From positions 1-12,391 of the forward strand of contig JAYSPV010000131.1 in NCBI GenBank assembly GCA_043721915.1: a stretch of 12,391 nt of DNA, written 5' to 3'. The notes beneath the pieces are model-generated. The model was not told the DNA's origin. It saw only the letters and a program-made list of their open reading frames with translations, and made no database searches. The position numbers and the translations under genes were made by a program. The stretch is from UBA668 sp043721915. GTDB lineage: Bacteria > Actinomycetota > Acidimicrobiia > Acidimicrobiales > Ilumatobacteraceae. Shown in pieces: positions 5,050 to 12,391 of the stretch (positions within the stretch are counted from its first letter, which is position 1; every line of letters starts with the position of its first letter).

Positions 5050-5577
5050 TCAGCGAAGCCGCAGGCGGCGGCGCTGCGCCGGGGCCGCGGGCGCTTCCTG
5101 CAGTTTGCGATACTCGACCATCGCGTCCTTGCGCTGGTCGGGCGTCATCCGCTCGAACATCAGCACACCGTTGAGGTGATCGATCTCGTGCTGGAACATG
5201 CGGCCCATCAGCTCGCTGGCTTCGATCTCGACCTCGTTGCCGTCGATGTCGAGGCCGCGCACCAGCACTGCGTTCGGGCGAACGATGTCGACGTACAGCT
5301 CGGGGATGCTGAGGCAGCCCTCGCTGTACACCCACTCTCCATCGCTCTCCACCACGACGGGGTTGATCAGCGCCATCGCCTGGTCATCGATGTCCCACAC
5401 GACAATCTGCTTCTGCACGCCGATCTGCGGCGCCGCCAGCGCGAGGCCCGAGTCGCTGTCGTACAACGTGTCGAACATGTCGTCGATCAGGCGCGCGACC
5501 TTGCCATTGATCTCGGTGATGGCCGAAGCCTGCGACTTCAGAACAGGGTCGCCGTAGGTGCGGATCTCGTACGCCAT
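5050..5577 (-). CDS. def: Peptide deformylase
   Basis: Metalloenzyme that removes the formyl group from nascent proteins at the ribosome. All three motifs are present: GLALAAPQIG (44-53; the common form is GIGLAAPQ, so the third Gly is Ala), EGCLSIPE (86-93, metal ligand Cys88) and QHEIDHLNG (129-137, ligands His130 and His134, catalytic Glu131). Its 175 residues are of normal length, and it ends in a basic Ala/Pro/Arg tail (APAAPAQRRRLRLR) that may lie along the ribosome. The start is ATG at 5577 because MAYEIRTYGDPVLK is the standard N-terminus; a much longer in-frame extension lies over the divergent methyltransferase gene and is rejected. Only 21 bp separate the two divergent starts. Confidence 0.96.
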   Translation of the reverse strand: MAYEIRTYGDPVLKSQASAITEINGKVARLIDDMFDTLYDSDSGLALAAPQIGVQKQIVVWDIDDQAMALINPVVVESDGEWVYSEGCLSIPELYVDIVRPNAVLVRGLDIDGNEVEIEASELMGRMFQHEIDHLNGVLMFERMTPDQRKDAMVEYRKLQEAPAAPAQRRRLRLR

Positions 5578-5585
5578 GAGGTGCA

Positions 5586-5591
5586 AGGCTA
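5586..5591 (-). promoter_or_regulatory. def: Candidate -10 box TAGCCT for def
   Basis: Minus-strand TAGCCT ends 8 nt before the def ATG and is identical to the hexamer before hisG. With only 21 bp between divergent starts, a leaderless or nearly leaderless def transcript is the simplest reading. Confidence 0.45.
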
Positions 5592-5598
5592 GCGACCC

Positions 5599-6207
5599 AT
5601 GACTGCGCCCGGATCGCACTACTTCGACGAGGAGCCCACAACCGAGTCTGCACCGCGTTCGGTGACGGTGCTGCTGCCCGACCTCACCCTCAGCCTGACG
5701 ACCGACCGAGGAGTGTTCGGCTACAACCGCATCGACAGCGGCACCAAGCTGCTCCTGCTCACCGCCCCAGCGCCGGCATCCTCCGGCCACATGCTCGACA
5801 TCGGCTGCGGCACGGGCGCGATCGCGCTGACGATGGCTTACCGCTCCCCTGCCGCGACTGTCTGGGCGGTGGACGTGAACGAGCGTGCCCGCTCGCTGAC
5901 CCGGGCCAACGCTGAGCGCAACGACCTCGACAACGTGAGGGTGTGCGCACCCGACGAGGTCCCCGAGGACGTGCAGTTCACGACGATCTGGAGCAACCCT
6001 GCGATTCGCATCGGCAAGCCGGCCTTGCACGCGATGCTCCTGCATTGGTTCGGCCGACTCACGCCGGAGGGTGAAGCGGTGATGGTGGTCCACAAGCACC
6101 TCGGCAGCGACTCGCTGCAGGTCTGGCTCGGCGCCCAGGGCTACCCGACGGCCCGGCTGTCCAGCTCCGCCGGGTACCGCATCCTGCGCACTCATCGAAG
6201 GAACTGA
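5599..6207 (+). CDS. Class I SAM-dependent methyltransferase, RsmC/MTS-like
   Basis: A 202-residue Rossmann methyltransferase resembling the catalytic half of RsmC-type (guanine-N2) rRNA methyltransferases. HYFDEEPTTES (7-17) and the LTTDRGVFGYNRIDSGTKLLL block (33-53) precede motif I LDIGCGTGAIAL (66-77); WAVDVNERARSLTRANAERN (89-108) binds the ribose of SAM. The motif IV position reads WSNPAIRIGK (131-140), where RsmC has NPPF, so the second Pro is Ala. HKHLGSDSLQVWL (165-177) follows. It lacks the second, inactive domain of RsmC. It is the only plus-strand gene inside the otherwise minus-strand cluster, divergent from def and convergent with priA. Its substrate is unknown; an N2-guanine of rRNA is one possibility. 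Confidence 0.88.
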   Translation: MTAPGSHYFDEEPTTESAPRSVTVLLPDLTLSLTTDRGVFGYNRIDSGTKLLLLTAPAPASSGHMLDIGCGTGAIALTMAYRSPAATVWAVDVNERARSLTRANAERNDLDNVRVCAPDEVPEDVQFTTIWSNPAIRIGKPALHAMLLHWFGRLTPEGEAVMVVHKHLGSDSLQVWLGAQGYPTARLSSSAGYRILRTHRRN

Positions 6208-6210
6208 CGC

Positions 6211-6277
6211 GGTTCGTCGACGGTGGGCTCGGCCAGTGCACACGCAGCGCGTCACTTCGGGGAGTCGGCGGCGAACC
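6211..6277. terminator. Possible bidirectional terminator between convergent genes
   Basis: GGTTCG (6211-6216) is complementary to CGAACC (6272-6277), and the pairing extends inward with one wobble and one mismatch to about 11 pairs around a 43-nt loop. It fills the 79-bp gap between the methyltransferase stop and the priA stop. Without a U-tract and with a long loop, the call is tentative. Confidence 0.25.
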
Positions 6278-6286
6278 CAGCAAAAC

Positions 6287-7998
6287 TCACTGGCGTGGAG
6301 GGTCGACCTCGACCCTGAGGCGTGAACCTTTCGGGCGCGGCGTGGTGGCGAGCGCCGCCCCGAGTTTCATCCAGGTGTCGGCACGGACGAGGGCGCCTTT
6401 CGCGGTGGTTGCGAACTCGAGGCCGGTTGCGGTCGCGAACTCGACAGCATCGGAGCCTTCCACAGCGGCGAGTGCCCTGAACGGGGGCAGCCCGAGTAAC
6501 CTGCGGCGGGCAAGCTCACCCTCGCCGACCCGCGCCGGATCGGCCATCGCTGCCGCCCGCAGCACATCGTGGTGCGGCACGAACGTCTGCACCAGGACCC
6601 GCCCACCATCGGCTCGGCGTCCCACCAACCTCCCTGCTCGCACGAGCAGCGCCATCGCGTGCTCCGCTGCGCGGTAACGCGGCGCCAGCAGTTCGGCATC
6701 GAAATCGAGGAACGCAACCACGTCGACACCCCGCACCCGGTGCAGCACCGCCTCCGTGCCGACGAAGACATCGGCACGTGGCAACTCCTCGGTTGCGCCC
6801 ACCACCGCGCCGACCGGCCGGTTTGCGGCAGCCTCCAGCTCCTCGCGCAAGCGCGACACCCCGGGCTTGACCAACGCCATCGCCGACGATCCGCACTGCT
6901 GGCAGACGACCGGGCGTGTCGTGCCGCAACGCCCGCAGACCAGTGCCCCGTCATCACGCTGGGACACCGCTGCGTCACAGTGCTCGCAGCGCTGCAGAGC
7001 ACGGCATGCACGGCACGCGAGCAACCTGGCCCGACCCGGCGTGTTGATCACGCAGACGACGCGCTTGGCGGGGTCACGCAGGTGGGTGATCAACTCGGAG
7101 GTGATCAACGAGCGCCTCCAAGGCTCTTCGTCGCTGCGGTCGACGAGCTCGATGAAGGGCCAGCCGGCCACGCGATCCGAGACCGAGGGATCACTGACCC
7201 GCGAACCCGCCCAGTGGAGCGCCGACGCGCTCGGGCACGGCGAGATGAGTACACACGCAGCGTCGGCGAGCTCCGCGCGACGTATCGCCACATCACGAGC
7301 GTGCCACGTGGGCGTGCGCTCCTCCTGCAGTGCATCGTCGTGTTCATCGAGCACGACGATGCAGCGCAGGCCGGGGCACGGCGCCCACGCCGCGCTGCGG
7401 CCACCGACCACCACATCGACACCGGCGGCGGCGGCGGCCCACTCGTCGGGCATCAGTGCCACCGTCATGCTGGCTTTGCGCAGCCGGTTGGCGATGGCCC
7501 GTGCCGCCGTCGGGGTCGGGTGCACCACGATCGTCGGCCCATGGCCTGCGATCTCGGCGATCATCTGCAGCGGGTCGGTGAGCGGCGTCGTTCGGCGCAG
7601 GCCGCTGGCGACCGAGGCACCCACCACCACGGTTCGCCGCGCACGGGGCAACACGCGAACCATCGTCGGCGGGTCGGCTGCCACCAGGAACGGTCGTACC
7701 CGTGGCGCGCCCCACCGCTGTGCTGCCCACTCGGCCAGTTCGACCACGTCGGCGCCGGGGCCGACCGACGAGAACTTGGCGATCTCGACCAGCGTCTCGA
7801 CTGGCCGTTCTGGGTCAGGCCCGCCCAGAGACACCACCCAGCCACCGACGCGGCGGCCGTGCAGAGGAACCCGCACCAGCGAACCCACGCGGACGCTGGA
7901 GCGCAATGACTCTGGCACGAGGTAGTCGAACTGCTTGTCCAGCCCGGTGACGTCGGGGACGACCCGAGCCACCAACGGCGCCATCAGAGGCGCAGGGG

Positions 7999-8002
<4 letters not shown>
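6287..8002 (-). CDS. priA: PriA-like primosomal protein N', probably not a helicase
   Basis: PriA reloads the replicative helicase at stalled forks. Numbered from the Met at 7984, residues 1-100 are the 3'-DNA-binding domain (VARVVPDVTGLDKQFDYLVP). The helicase core is degenerate: no GxGKT Walker A precedes VVHPTPTAARAIANRL (153-168), and DEAH reads DEHD (213-216). Eight zinc-binding cysteines in four CxxC pairs remain (324/327, 333/336, 350/353, 361/364), and GTEAVLHRV (409-417) recalls the motif V region. Actinobacterial PriA proteins are known to lack helicase motifs, so this is a lineage trait and not decay. About 565-571 residues. GTG at 8002 is chosen because it overlaps the metK stop as GTGA, like other junctions here; ATG at 7984 is the alternative. 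Confidence 0.9.
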
Positions 8003-9192
<1,190 letters not shown>

Positions 9193-9201
9193 GGGGTGAG
9201 G

Positions 9202-9207
9202 CTCCTC
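9202..9207 (-). promoter_or_regulatory. metK: Shine-Dalgarno GAGGAG of metK overlapping the coaBC stop
   Basis: Minus-strand GAGGAG lies 9 nt before the GTG start of metK and shares bases with the coaBC TGA stop (9206-9208). It decides the GTG start against longer frames and suggests coupling to coaBC translation. Confidence 0.65.
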
Positions 9208-10420
9208 ATGCTGTGGGGGATGTGCGAGTGGCTGCGCCGGCACGAATCTCGACAACAGTATCGAGAACGGCCTTCGCAATGGATCTTTTGTCGGTGAGTG
9301 CCACCGTCTGCATCGCGCCGTCGGCACGTAAGAGGGTGACCGCGTTGGTGTCGTGTTGGAAGCCCACACCCGCAGCACTGACATCGTTGGCAACGATCAG
9401 GTCGAGGCGCTTGCGTTCGAGCTTCGCAGCGGCATTCGTGAGCAGATCGCTGGTCTCAGCCGCGAAACCGACGAGTATCTGACCGGCGGGCTTACTCGCG
9501 CCGAGGCCGGCGAGGATGTCGGGGGTCGGCTCGAGCAGGATCTGGGGCACACCCTGATCCTTCTTCAGCTTGCCCGTCGCCGAGCCAACGGGCCGGAAGT
9601 CGGCGACAGCGGCAGCCATGACGATCACGTCGGCGCTCGGTGCCAGCTCGGCGAGCGCTGCCTGCATCTGCGCAGCGGTCTCGACTGCACGAACGGCGGC
9701 GCCGATGGGCGCAGGCAGCTCGACCGTGGACACGATCGTGACGCATGCCCCGCGGGCGACTGCCTCGGCAGCGATCGCATATCCCTGCTTGCCGCTACTG
9801 CGGTTGGCGATCACGCGCACGGCGTCGATCGGCTCGCGGGTACCTCCGGCGGAGACCACCACGTGCGTGCCGGCGAGGTCACCGACGGTCAGCACGGCGT
9901 CGATGGCGGCCACGATGCGCGAGGGGGCCGCCAGCCGACCCGCGCCGACATCGCCACCGGCGAGACGGCCTTCCTCGGGCTCGACGATGTGCACGCCACG
10001 CGACCGCAGCGTGGCGACGTTGGCCTGCACGGCGGGGTGCTCCCACATCTCGGTGTGCATCGCCGGGCACACCACGACCGGGGCCCTCGTGGCGAGCAGC
10101 GTGTTGGTGAGCAGGTCGGTGCTCAAGCCGGCCGCGTAGGCGCCAAGCAGGCGAGCGGTTGCAGGGGCGACCACGATCAGATCCGCGCTCTGCCCGAGGC
10201 GAGTGTGTGGGATGGGGCTTGCCTCATCCCACAGGCTGGTCTGTACCGGCTCGCTGGCCAATGCCGACAACGTGGTGCGACCGATGAAGTGCTCAGCGCC
10301 TGCGGTCATCACCGGCACGACGTGCGCGCCCGCGTCGACGAGCATGCGGCAGATCTCGACGGCCTTGTACGCAGCAATGCCGCCCGTGACACCGAGCACG
10401 ATGCGCTTGCCGGCGAGCAT
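9206..10420 (-). CDS. coaBC: Bifunctional phosphopantothenoylcysteine decarboxylase/synthetase
   Basis: Catalyses two steps of coenzyme A synthesis. The CoaC half (1-180) is a flavoprotein: VLGVTGGIAAYKAVEICR (8-25), active His72 in PHTRLGQSADLIVVAPATA, DLLTNTLLAT (102-111), CPAMHTEMW (118-126). The CoaB half (185-404) adds cysteine via a CMP (or UMP) intermediate: SAGGTREPIDAVRVIANRSS (190-209), AAAVADFRP (269-277), GKLKKDQG (283-290), GFAAET (318-323), LIVANDV (341-347). E. coli CoaC has PAMN and a flap Cys; here PAMH and Gly (GRLAGGDVGAGR, 151-162), as I recall for mycobacterial CoaBC, so probably functional. The ATG at 10420 sits 17 nt after the rpoZ stop. Confidence 0.97.
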   Translation of the reverse strand: MLAGKRIVLGVTGGIAAYKAVEICRMLVDAGAHVVPVMTAGAEHFIGRTTLSALASEPVQTSLWDEASPIPHTRLGQSADLIVVAPATARLLGAYAAGLSTDLLTNTLLATRAPVVVCPAMHTEMWEHPAVQANVATLRSRGVHIVEPEEGRLAGGDVGAGRLAAPSRIVAAIDAVLTVGDLAGTHVVVSAGGTREPIDAVRVIANRSSGKQGYAIAAEAVARGACVTIVSTVELPAPIGAAVRAVETAAQMQAALAELAPSADVIVMAAAVADFRPVGSATGKLKKDQGVPQILLEPTPDILAGLGASKPAGQILVGFAAETSDLLTNAAAKLERKRLDLIVANDVSAAGVGFQHDTNAVTLLRADGAMQTVALTDKRSIAKAVLDTVVEIRAGAATRTSPTA

Positions 10421-10437
10421 GGCGAACGAGGGTGTGA

Positions 10438-10731
10438 TCAGGCCGTAGCGGCTTCGGCGTCGGCGTCGGCCGAGGCCTCGACGGGAGCCGGGCCCTGGAC
10501 GATCTTGTCGGCCGCGATCTCTTCGAACGCGATGCTCAGCGGCTTGCGAGCGACGGAGCTGACCTGCGGCGGCACCATGTGGCCGAGGCCGTCGCCGAGG
10601 TGGTTGAAGTAGCTGTTGATCTGGCGGGCGCGGCGGGCGGCCAGCGTGACCAGGGAGAACTTGGAGTCGACGCGATCGAGGAGCTCCTCGATCTGGGGGT
10701 TGATCATCGTGTCGAATGAACGCGTGGACAT
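10438..10731 (-). CDS. rpoZ: RNA polymerase omega subunit
   Basis: The omega subunit helps assemble and stabilise RNA polymerase by clamping beta'. The 97 residues contain the actinobacterial core: MINPQIEELLDRVDSKFSLV (9-28), LAARRARQINSYFNHLGDGL (30-49), PPQVSSVARKPLSIAFEEIA (54-73). The remaining 20-odd residues are an Ala/Asp/Glu tail of low complexity. ATG at 10731 is preceded by AGGAGG at 7 nt; an internal Met9 could also start a shorter product, but has no comparable SD. Position between gmk and coaBC is the usual actinobacterial order. Confidence 0.97.
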   Translation of the reverse strand: MSTRSFDTMINPQIEELLDRVDSKFSLVTLAARRARQINSYFNHLGDGLGHMVPPQVSSVARKPLSIAFEEIAADKIVQGPAPVEASADADAEAATA

Positions 10732-10738
10732 CTGGCGG

Positions 10739-10744
10739 CCTCCT
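10739..10744 (-). promoter_or_regulatory. rpoZ: Shine-Dalgarno AGGAGG of rpoZ
   Basis: A full consensus AGGAGG lies 7 nt before the rpoZ ATG. It is one of the strongest SDs in a window where most genes start leaderless or coupled, which suits a gene needing its own initiation after a 43-nt gap. Confidence 0.75.
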
Positions 10745-10774
10745 GAAAACAGCGCTGAAGTGTACCCGCCGAAA

Positions 10775-11344
10775 TCAGCCCAGCAGGCGATGGTGACCGA
10801 TGATCTGCATCATCTCGGTCACAGTGCGCTCCAAATCGTCGTTGACGACCACGTGGTTGGCGATCTTCAGGCCCACAGGTTCCTCGTCGAGGGCCTTCTT
10901 CAGGCGTTGGCCCACCTTGTCCTCCGCATCGCCACGACCACGTAAACGGCGCTCCTGCTCGTCGCGCGAGGGGGGCAGCACGAAGATCAGCACCGCATCC
11001 GGGCGGATCAGCTTCACTTGGCGGGCGCCGTCGACCTCGATCTCGAGGACGACGTCGCGGCCGTCGACAGGATCTGGGGTGGGAGTGCCGTAGTAGTTGC
11101 CGAGGAAGTCGGTCCACTCGAGGAACCCGCCAGCCGCGATACGCGCCTCGAAGGCTTCACGGTCGGCGAACACGTAGGCCGTGTCCGGCTCGCCATTGCG
11201 CTGTACGCGCGTGGTCCACGATCGACTGAGCCACAGCTGTGGGTCGCGCTCCACCAGCGCGTTGACGATCGTGCCCTTGCCTACACCGCCCGGGCCGGAC
11301 ACGATGAAGACGCGCGAGGAGAGCGGGGCAGTGTCGGCTGCCAT
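10775..11344 (-). CDS. gmk: Guanylate kinase
   Basis: Phosphorylates GMP to GDP with ATP. 189 residues: P-loop SGPGGVGKGT (16-25; GKGT in place of the usual GKST), GMP-binding SRSWTTRVQRNGEPDTAYVF (40-59) with FLEWTDFLGNYYGTP (74-88), EIEVDGARQV (101-110), PPSRDEQERRLRGRGD (124-139) as the lid, and VVVNDD (165-170). The start ATG at 11344 is 4 nt after the mihF stop; the in-frame extension to 11422 is rejected as it overlies mihF. The mihF-gmk-rpoZ order is conserved in Actinobacteria. Confidence 0.97.
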   Translation of the reverse strand: MAADTAPLSSRVFIVSGPGGVGKGTIVNALVERDPQLWLSRSWTTRVQRNGEPDTAYVFADREAFEARIAAGGFLEWTDFLGNYYGTPTPDPVDGRDVVLEIEVDGARQVKLIRPDAVLIFVLPPSRDEQERRLRGRGDAEDKVGQRLKKALDEEPVGLKIANHVVVNDDLERTVTEMMQIIGHHRLLG

Positions 11345-11348
11345 GGCC

Positions 11349-11660
11349 TCACTTACCGAGCTGGTCGAGCAACGCCTGCTTCTGCTGGGCGCCGAGGCCC
11401 TGCACCCGACGGTTGTCGGCAATGCCGATGTCTTCGATGATCTTGCGCGCCTTGACCTTGCCGACGCCCGGAAGGGACTCGAGCAGGGACACGACCTTCA
11501 GTTTGCCGACGGTGCTGCTGGTGGAGGCGAGCGCCTCCGCCAGCGACACGGAACCCATCTTCAACTGATTCTTCAGCTCGGCGCGAGCAACGCGAGCCTC
11601 GGCGGCCTTGGCGAGTGCATTGGCACGCTGTTCTGGGGTGAGTTGCGGAGGTGTTGCCAT
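11349..11660 (-). CDS. mihF: Mycobacterial-type integration host factor (mIHF)
   Basis: Actinobacteria-specific nucleoid-associated protein, first known as the host factor for mycobacteriophage L5 integration; it bends DNA and affects chromosome shape and transcription. 103 residues: helical N-terminus PPQLTPEQRANALAKAAEAR (4-23), VARAELKNQLKMGSVSLAEAL (24-44), then the H2TH-type DNA-binding region KVVSLLESLPGVGKVKARKI (55-74) and IGIADNRRVQGLGAQQKQAL (78-97). The ATG at 11660 follows TAGGGT by 6 nt, suggesting a leaderless transcript. Its place before gmk matches other Actinobacteria and is the clearest phylum marker here. Confidence 0.97.
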   Translation of the reverse strand: MATPPQLTPEQRANALAKAAEARVARAELKNQLKMGSVSLAEALASTSSTVGKLKVVSLLESLPGVGKVKARKIIEDIGIADNRRVQGLGAQQKQALLDQLGK

Positions 11661-11666
11661 GATGCG

Positions 11667-11672
11667 ACCCTA
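11667..11672 (-). promoter_or_regulatory. mihF: -10 box TAGGGT, leaderless promoter of mihF
   Basis: Minus-strand TAGGGT, the same hexamer as before the DUF1844 gene, ends 6 nt before the mihF ATG within the 40-bp gap after pyrD. No SD is present. It would start the mihF-gmk-rpoZ-coaBC-metK-priA transcript. Confidence 0.5.
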
Positions 11673-11700
11673 GCGCCACTGCCGACCCGCGCGGCGACAA

Positions 11701-12391
11701 TCACCGTCGAGGACGGGCGGGCAGGCCGCCACGATGAGCGAGACCCGTGAGATCAGAGGGTTGGAGCCCATGCTCGGCGCACCATGCGAGCAGTTCGCGC
11801 TGCACCGTCATCGGCGCGCTCGGATCGGCAAAGGTCGCCGTGCCGACCTGCACCGCACTCGCTCCTGCGAGCAACAGCTCTGCCGCGTCCCAACCGCTCG
11901 CCACTCCGCCGACGCCGACGATCGGCAGTTCGGGCAGCGCGACGCGTACGTCGTAGACCGTGCGCACTGCGACCGCATGAACAGGTCGGCCGCTGTACCC
12001 GCCACCGCCGGCACCCAGCACCGGCCGCCCGGTGGACGGATCGAGCACCATCCCCAGCAGCGTGTTGGAGAGAGTGACCGCCTCGGCTCCCGCCGCGTGC
12101 ACAGCCGCGGCGACGTCGACCACCCGATCGGTATTGGGGCTGAGCTTGGCCCACCGCGGCCGTCCACAGACAGCCGTCGCGGCGATCACCGCAGCCGACA
12201 GCTCCTCATCGTGGGCGAAGATGTCGCGGCGGCCTTCGAGGTTGGGACATGAGAGGTTCACCTCGACCGCGATGACTGCCGCGGGCGCTTCCGCGAGCAT
12301 CTCTGCGGCCAGCCGATAGTCCTCCACCGAACGGCCCCAGATGCTGGCAACGACCCGCGCCCCGGTGGCCAACAACGCAGGCAGCTCCTTG
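11701..12391 (-). CDS. pyrD: Dihydroorotate dehydrogenase, class 1 type (5' end beyond window)
   Basis: Oxidises dihydroorotate to orotate in pyrimidine synthesis. The visible 229 residues are the C-terminal two thirds of a TIM barrel: VEVNLSCPN carries the class 1 active-site Cys (class 2 enzymes have Ser); WAKLSPNTD, VTLSNTLLGMVLDPSTGRPV and GGGGYSGRPVHAVAVRTVYD follow; PIVGVGGVASGWDAAELLLAGASAVQVGTA is the FMN-phosphate site. The Cys and NTLLGM/GGGYSG blocks suggest class 1B, which pairs with PyrK and uses NAD, but pyrK is not visible. The start lies outside the window. It is 40 bp upstream of mihF. Confidence 0.94.
   Translation of the reverse strand, partial: KELPALLATGARVVASIWGRSVEDYRLAAEMLAEAPAAVIAVEVNLSCPNLEGRRDIFAHDEELSAAVIAATAVCGRPRWAKLSPNTDRVVDVAAAVHAAGAEAVTLSNTLLGMVLDPSTGRPVLGAGGGGYSGRPVHAVAVRTVYDVRVALPELPIVGVGGVASGWDAAELLLAGASAVQVGTATFADPSAPMTVQRELLAWCAEHGLQPSDLTGLAHRGGLPARPRR

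Noticed and set aside
9800..10060. CoaC with Cys-to-Gly in the flap (GRLAGGDVGAGR) and PAMH in place of PAMN
   Set aside because: It looks like loss of catalytic residues compared with E. coli, but from memory the mycobacterial enzyme has the same His and also lacks the Cys, so this is an ordinary actinobacterial form.

Overview
The window is a compact, GC-rich stretch of actinobacterial housekeeping DNA. Three things point to Actinobacteria: a gene for mIHF, a nucleoid protein known from that phylum; the mihF-gmk-rpoZ-coaBC-metK-priA ... def-fmt-rsmB order familiar from mycobacteria and streptomycetes; and several start codons placed 6-8 nt after a TANNNT box with no Shine-Dalgarno sequence, as in leaderless actinobacterial transcripts. 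An Acidimicrobiia-like lineage (Ilumatobacter and relatives) is my best guess from protein style, but it is inference. I see no mobile element, CRISPR array, tRNA, rRNA or prophage.

Layout. Almost everything is on the minus strand, so read from right to left. First block: pyrD (5' end outside the window), mihF, gmk, rpoZ, coaBC, metK and priA: pyrimidine synthesis, nucleoid structure, GMP kinase, RNA polymerase omega, coenzyme A, S-adenosylmethionine and a helicase-dead PriA relative. A small plus-strand methyltransferase gene (5599-6207) interrupts the run. Second block: def, fmt, rsmB, a mog/moaB-type molybdopterin gene, hisG, a 64-residue divergent cold-shock-domain protein and an alkyltransferase-like (ATL) protein. 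Def and Fmt remove and add the formyl group of initiator Met, and RsmB modifies 16S rRNA, so this block leans towards translation. Many junctions are 4-nt GTGA or ATGA overlaps, indicating translational coupling. After a convergent junction comes a plus-strand DUF1844 gene, then divergently infC, whose 3' end leaves the window.

The only gene-free stretch of note is the 240-bp divergent region between infC and the DUF1844 gene (669-908). It is the most interesting part. infC has no usual start codon: an in-frame TGA lies just upstream, and the only plausible start is AUA, 9 nt after a clean AGGAG. Upstream is a second SD followed by AUU and a four-codon reading frame that ends at that TGA. That SD lies in the base of a long hairpin (691-747, 19 Watson-Crick pairs). 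Further hairpins, two of them mutually exclusive, lie earlier in the leader. This looks like an elaborate IF3 autoregulatory region.

Otherwise this is core genome with lineage-specific variations: an RsmB lacking a segment, an ATL with PWWR in place of PCHR, a cold-shock fold without its RNA-binding motifs, and a PriA without Walker A. I did not find an undescribed multi-gene system such as a defence island.
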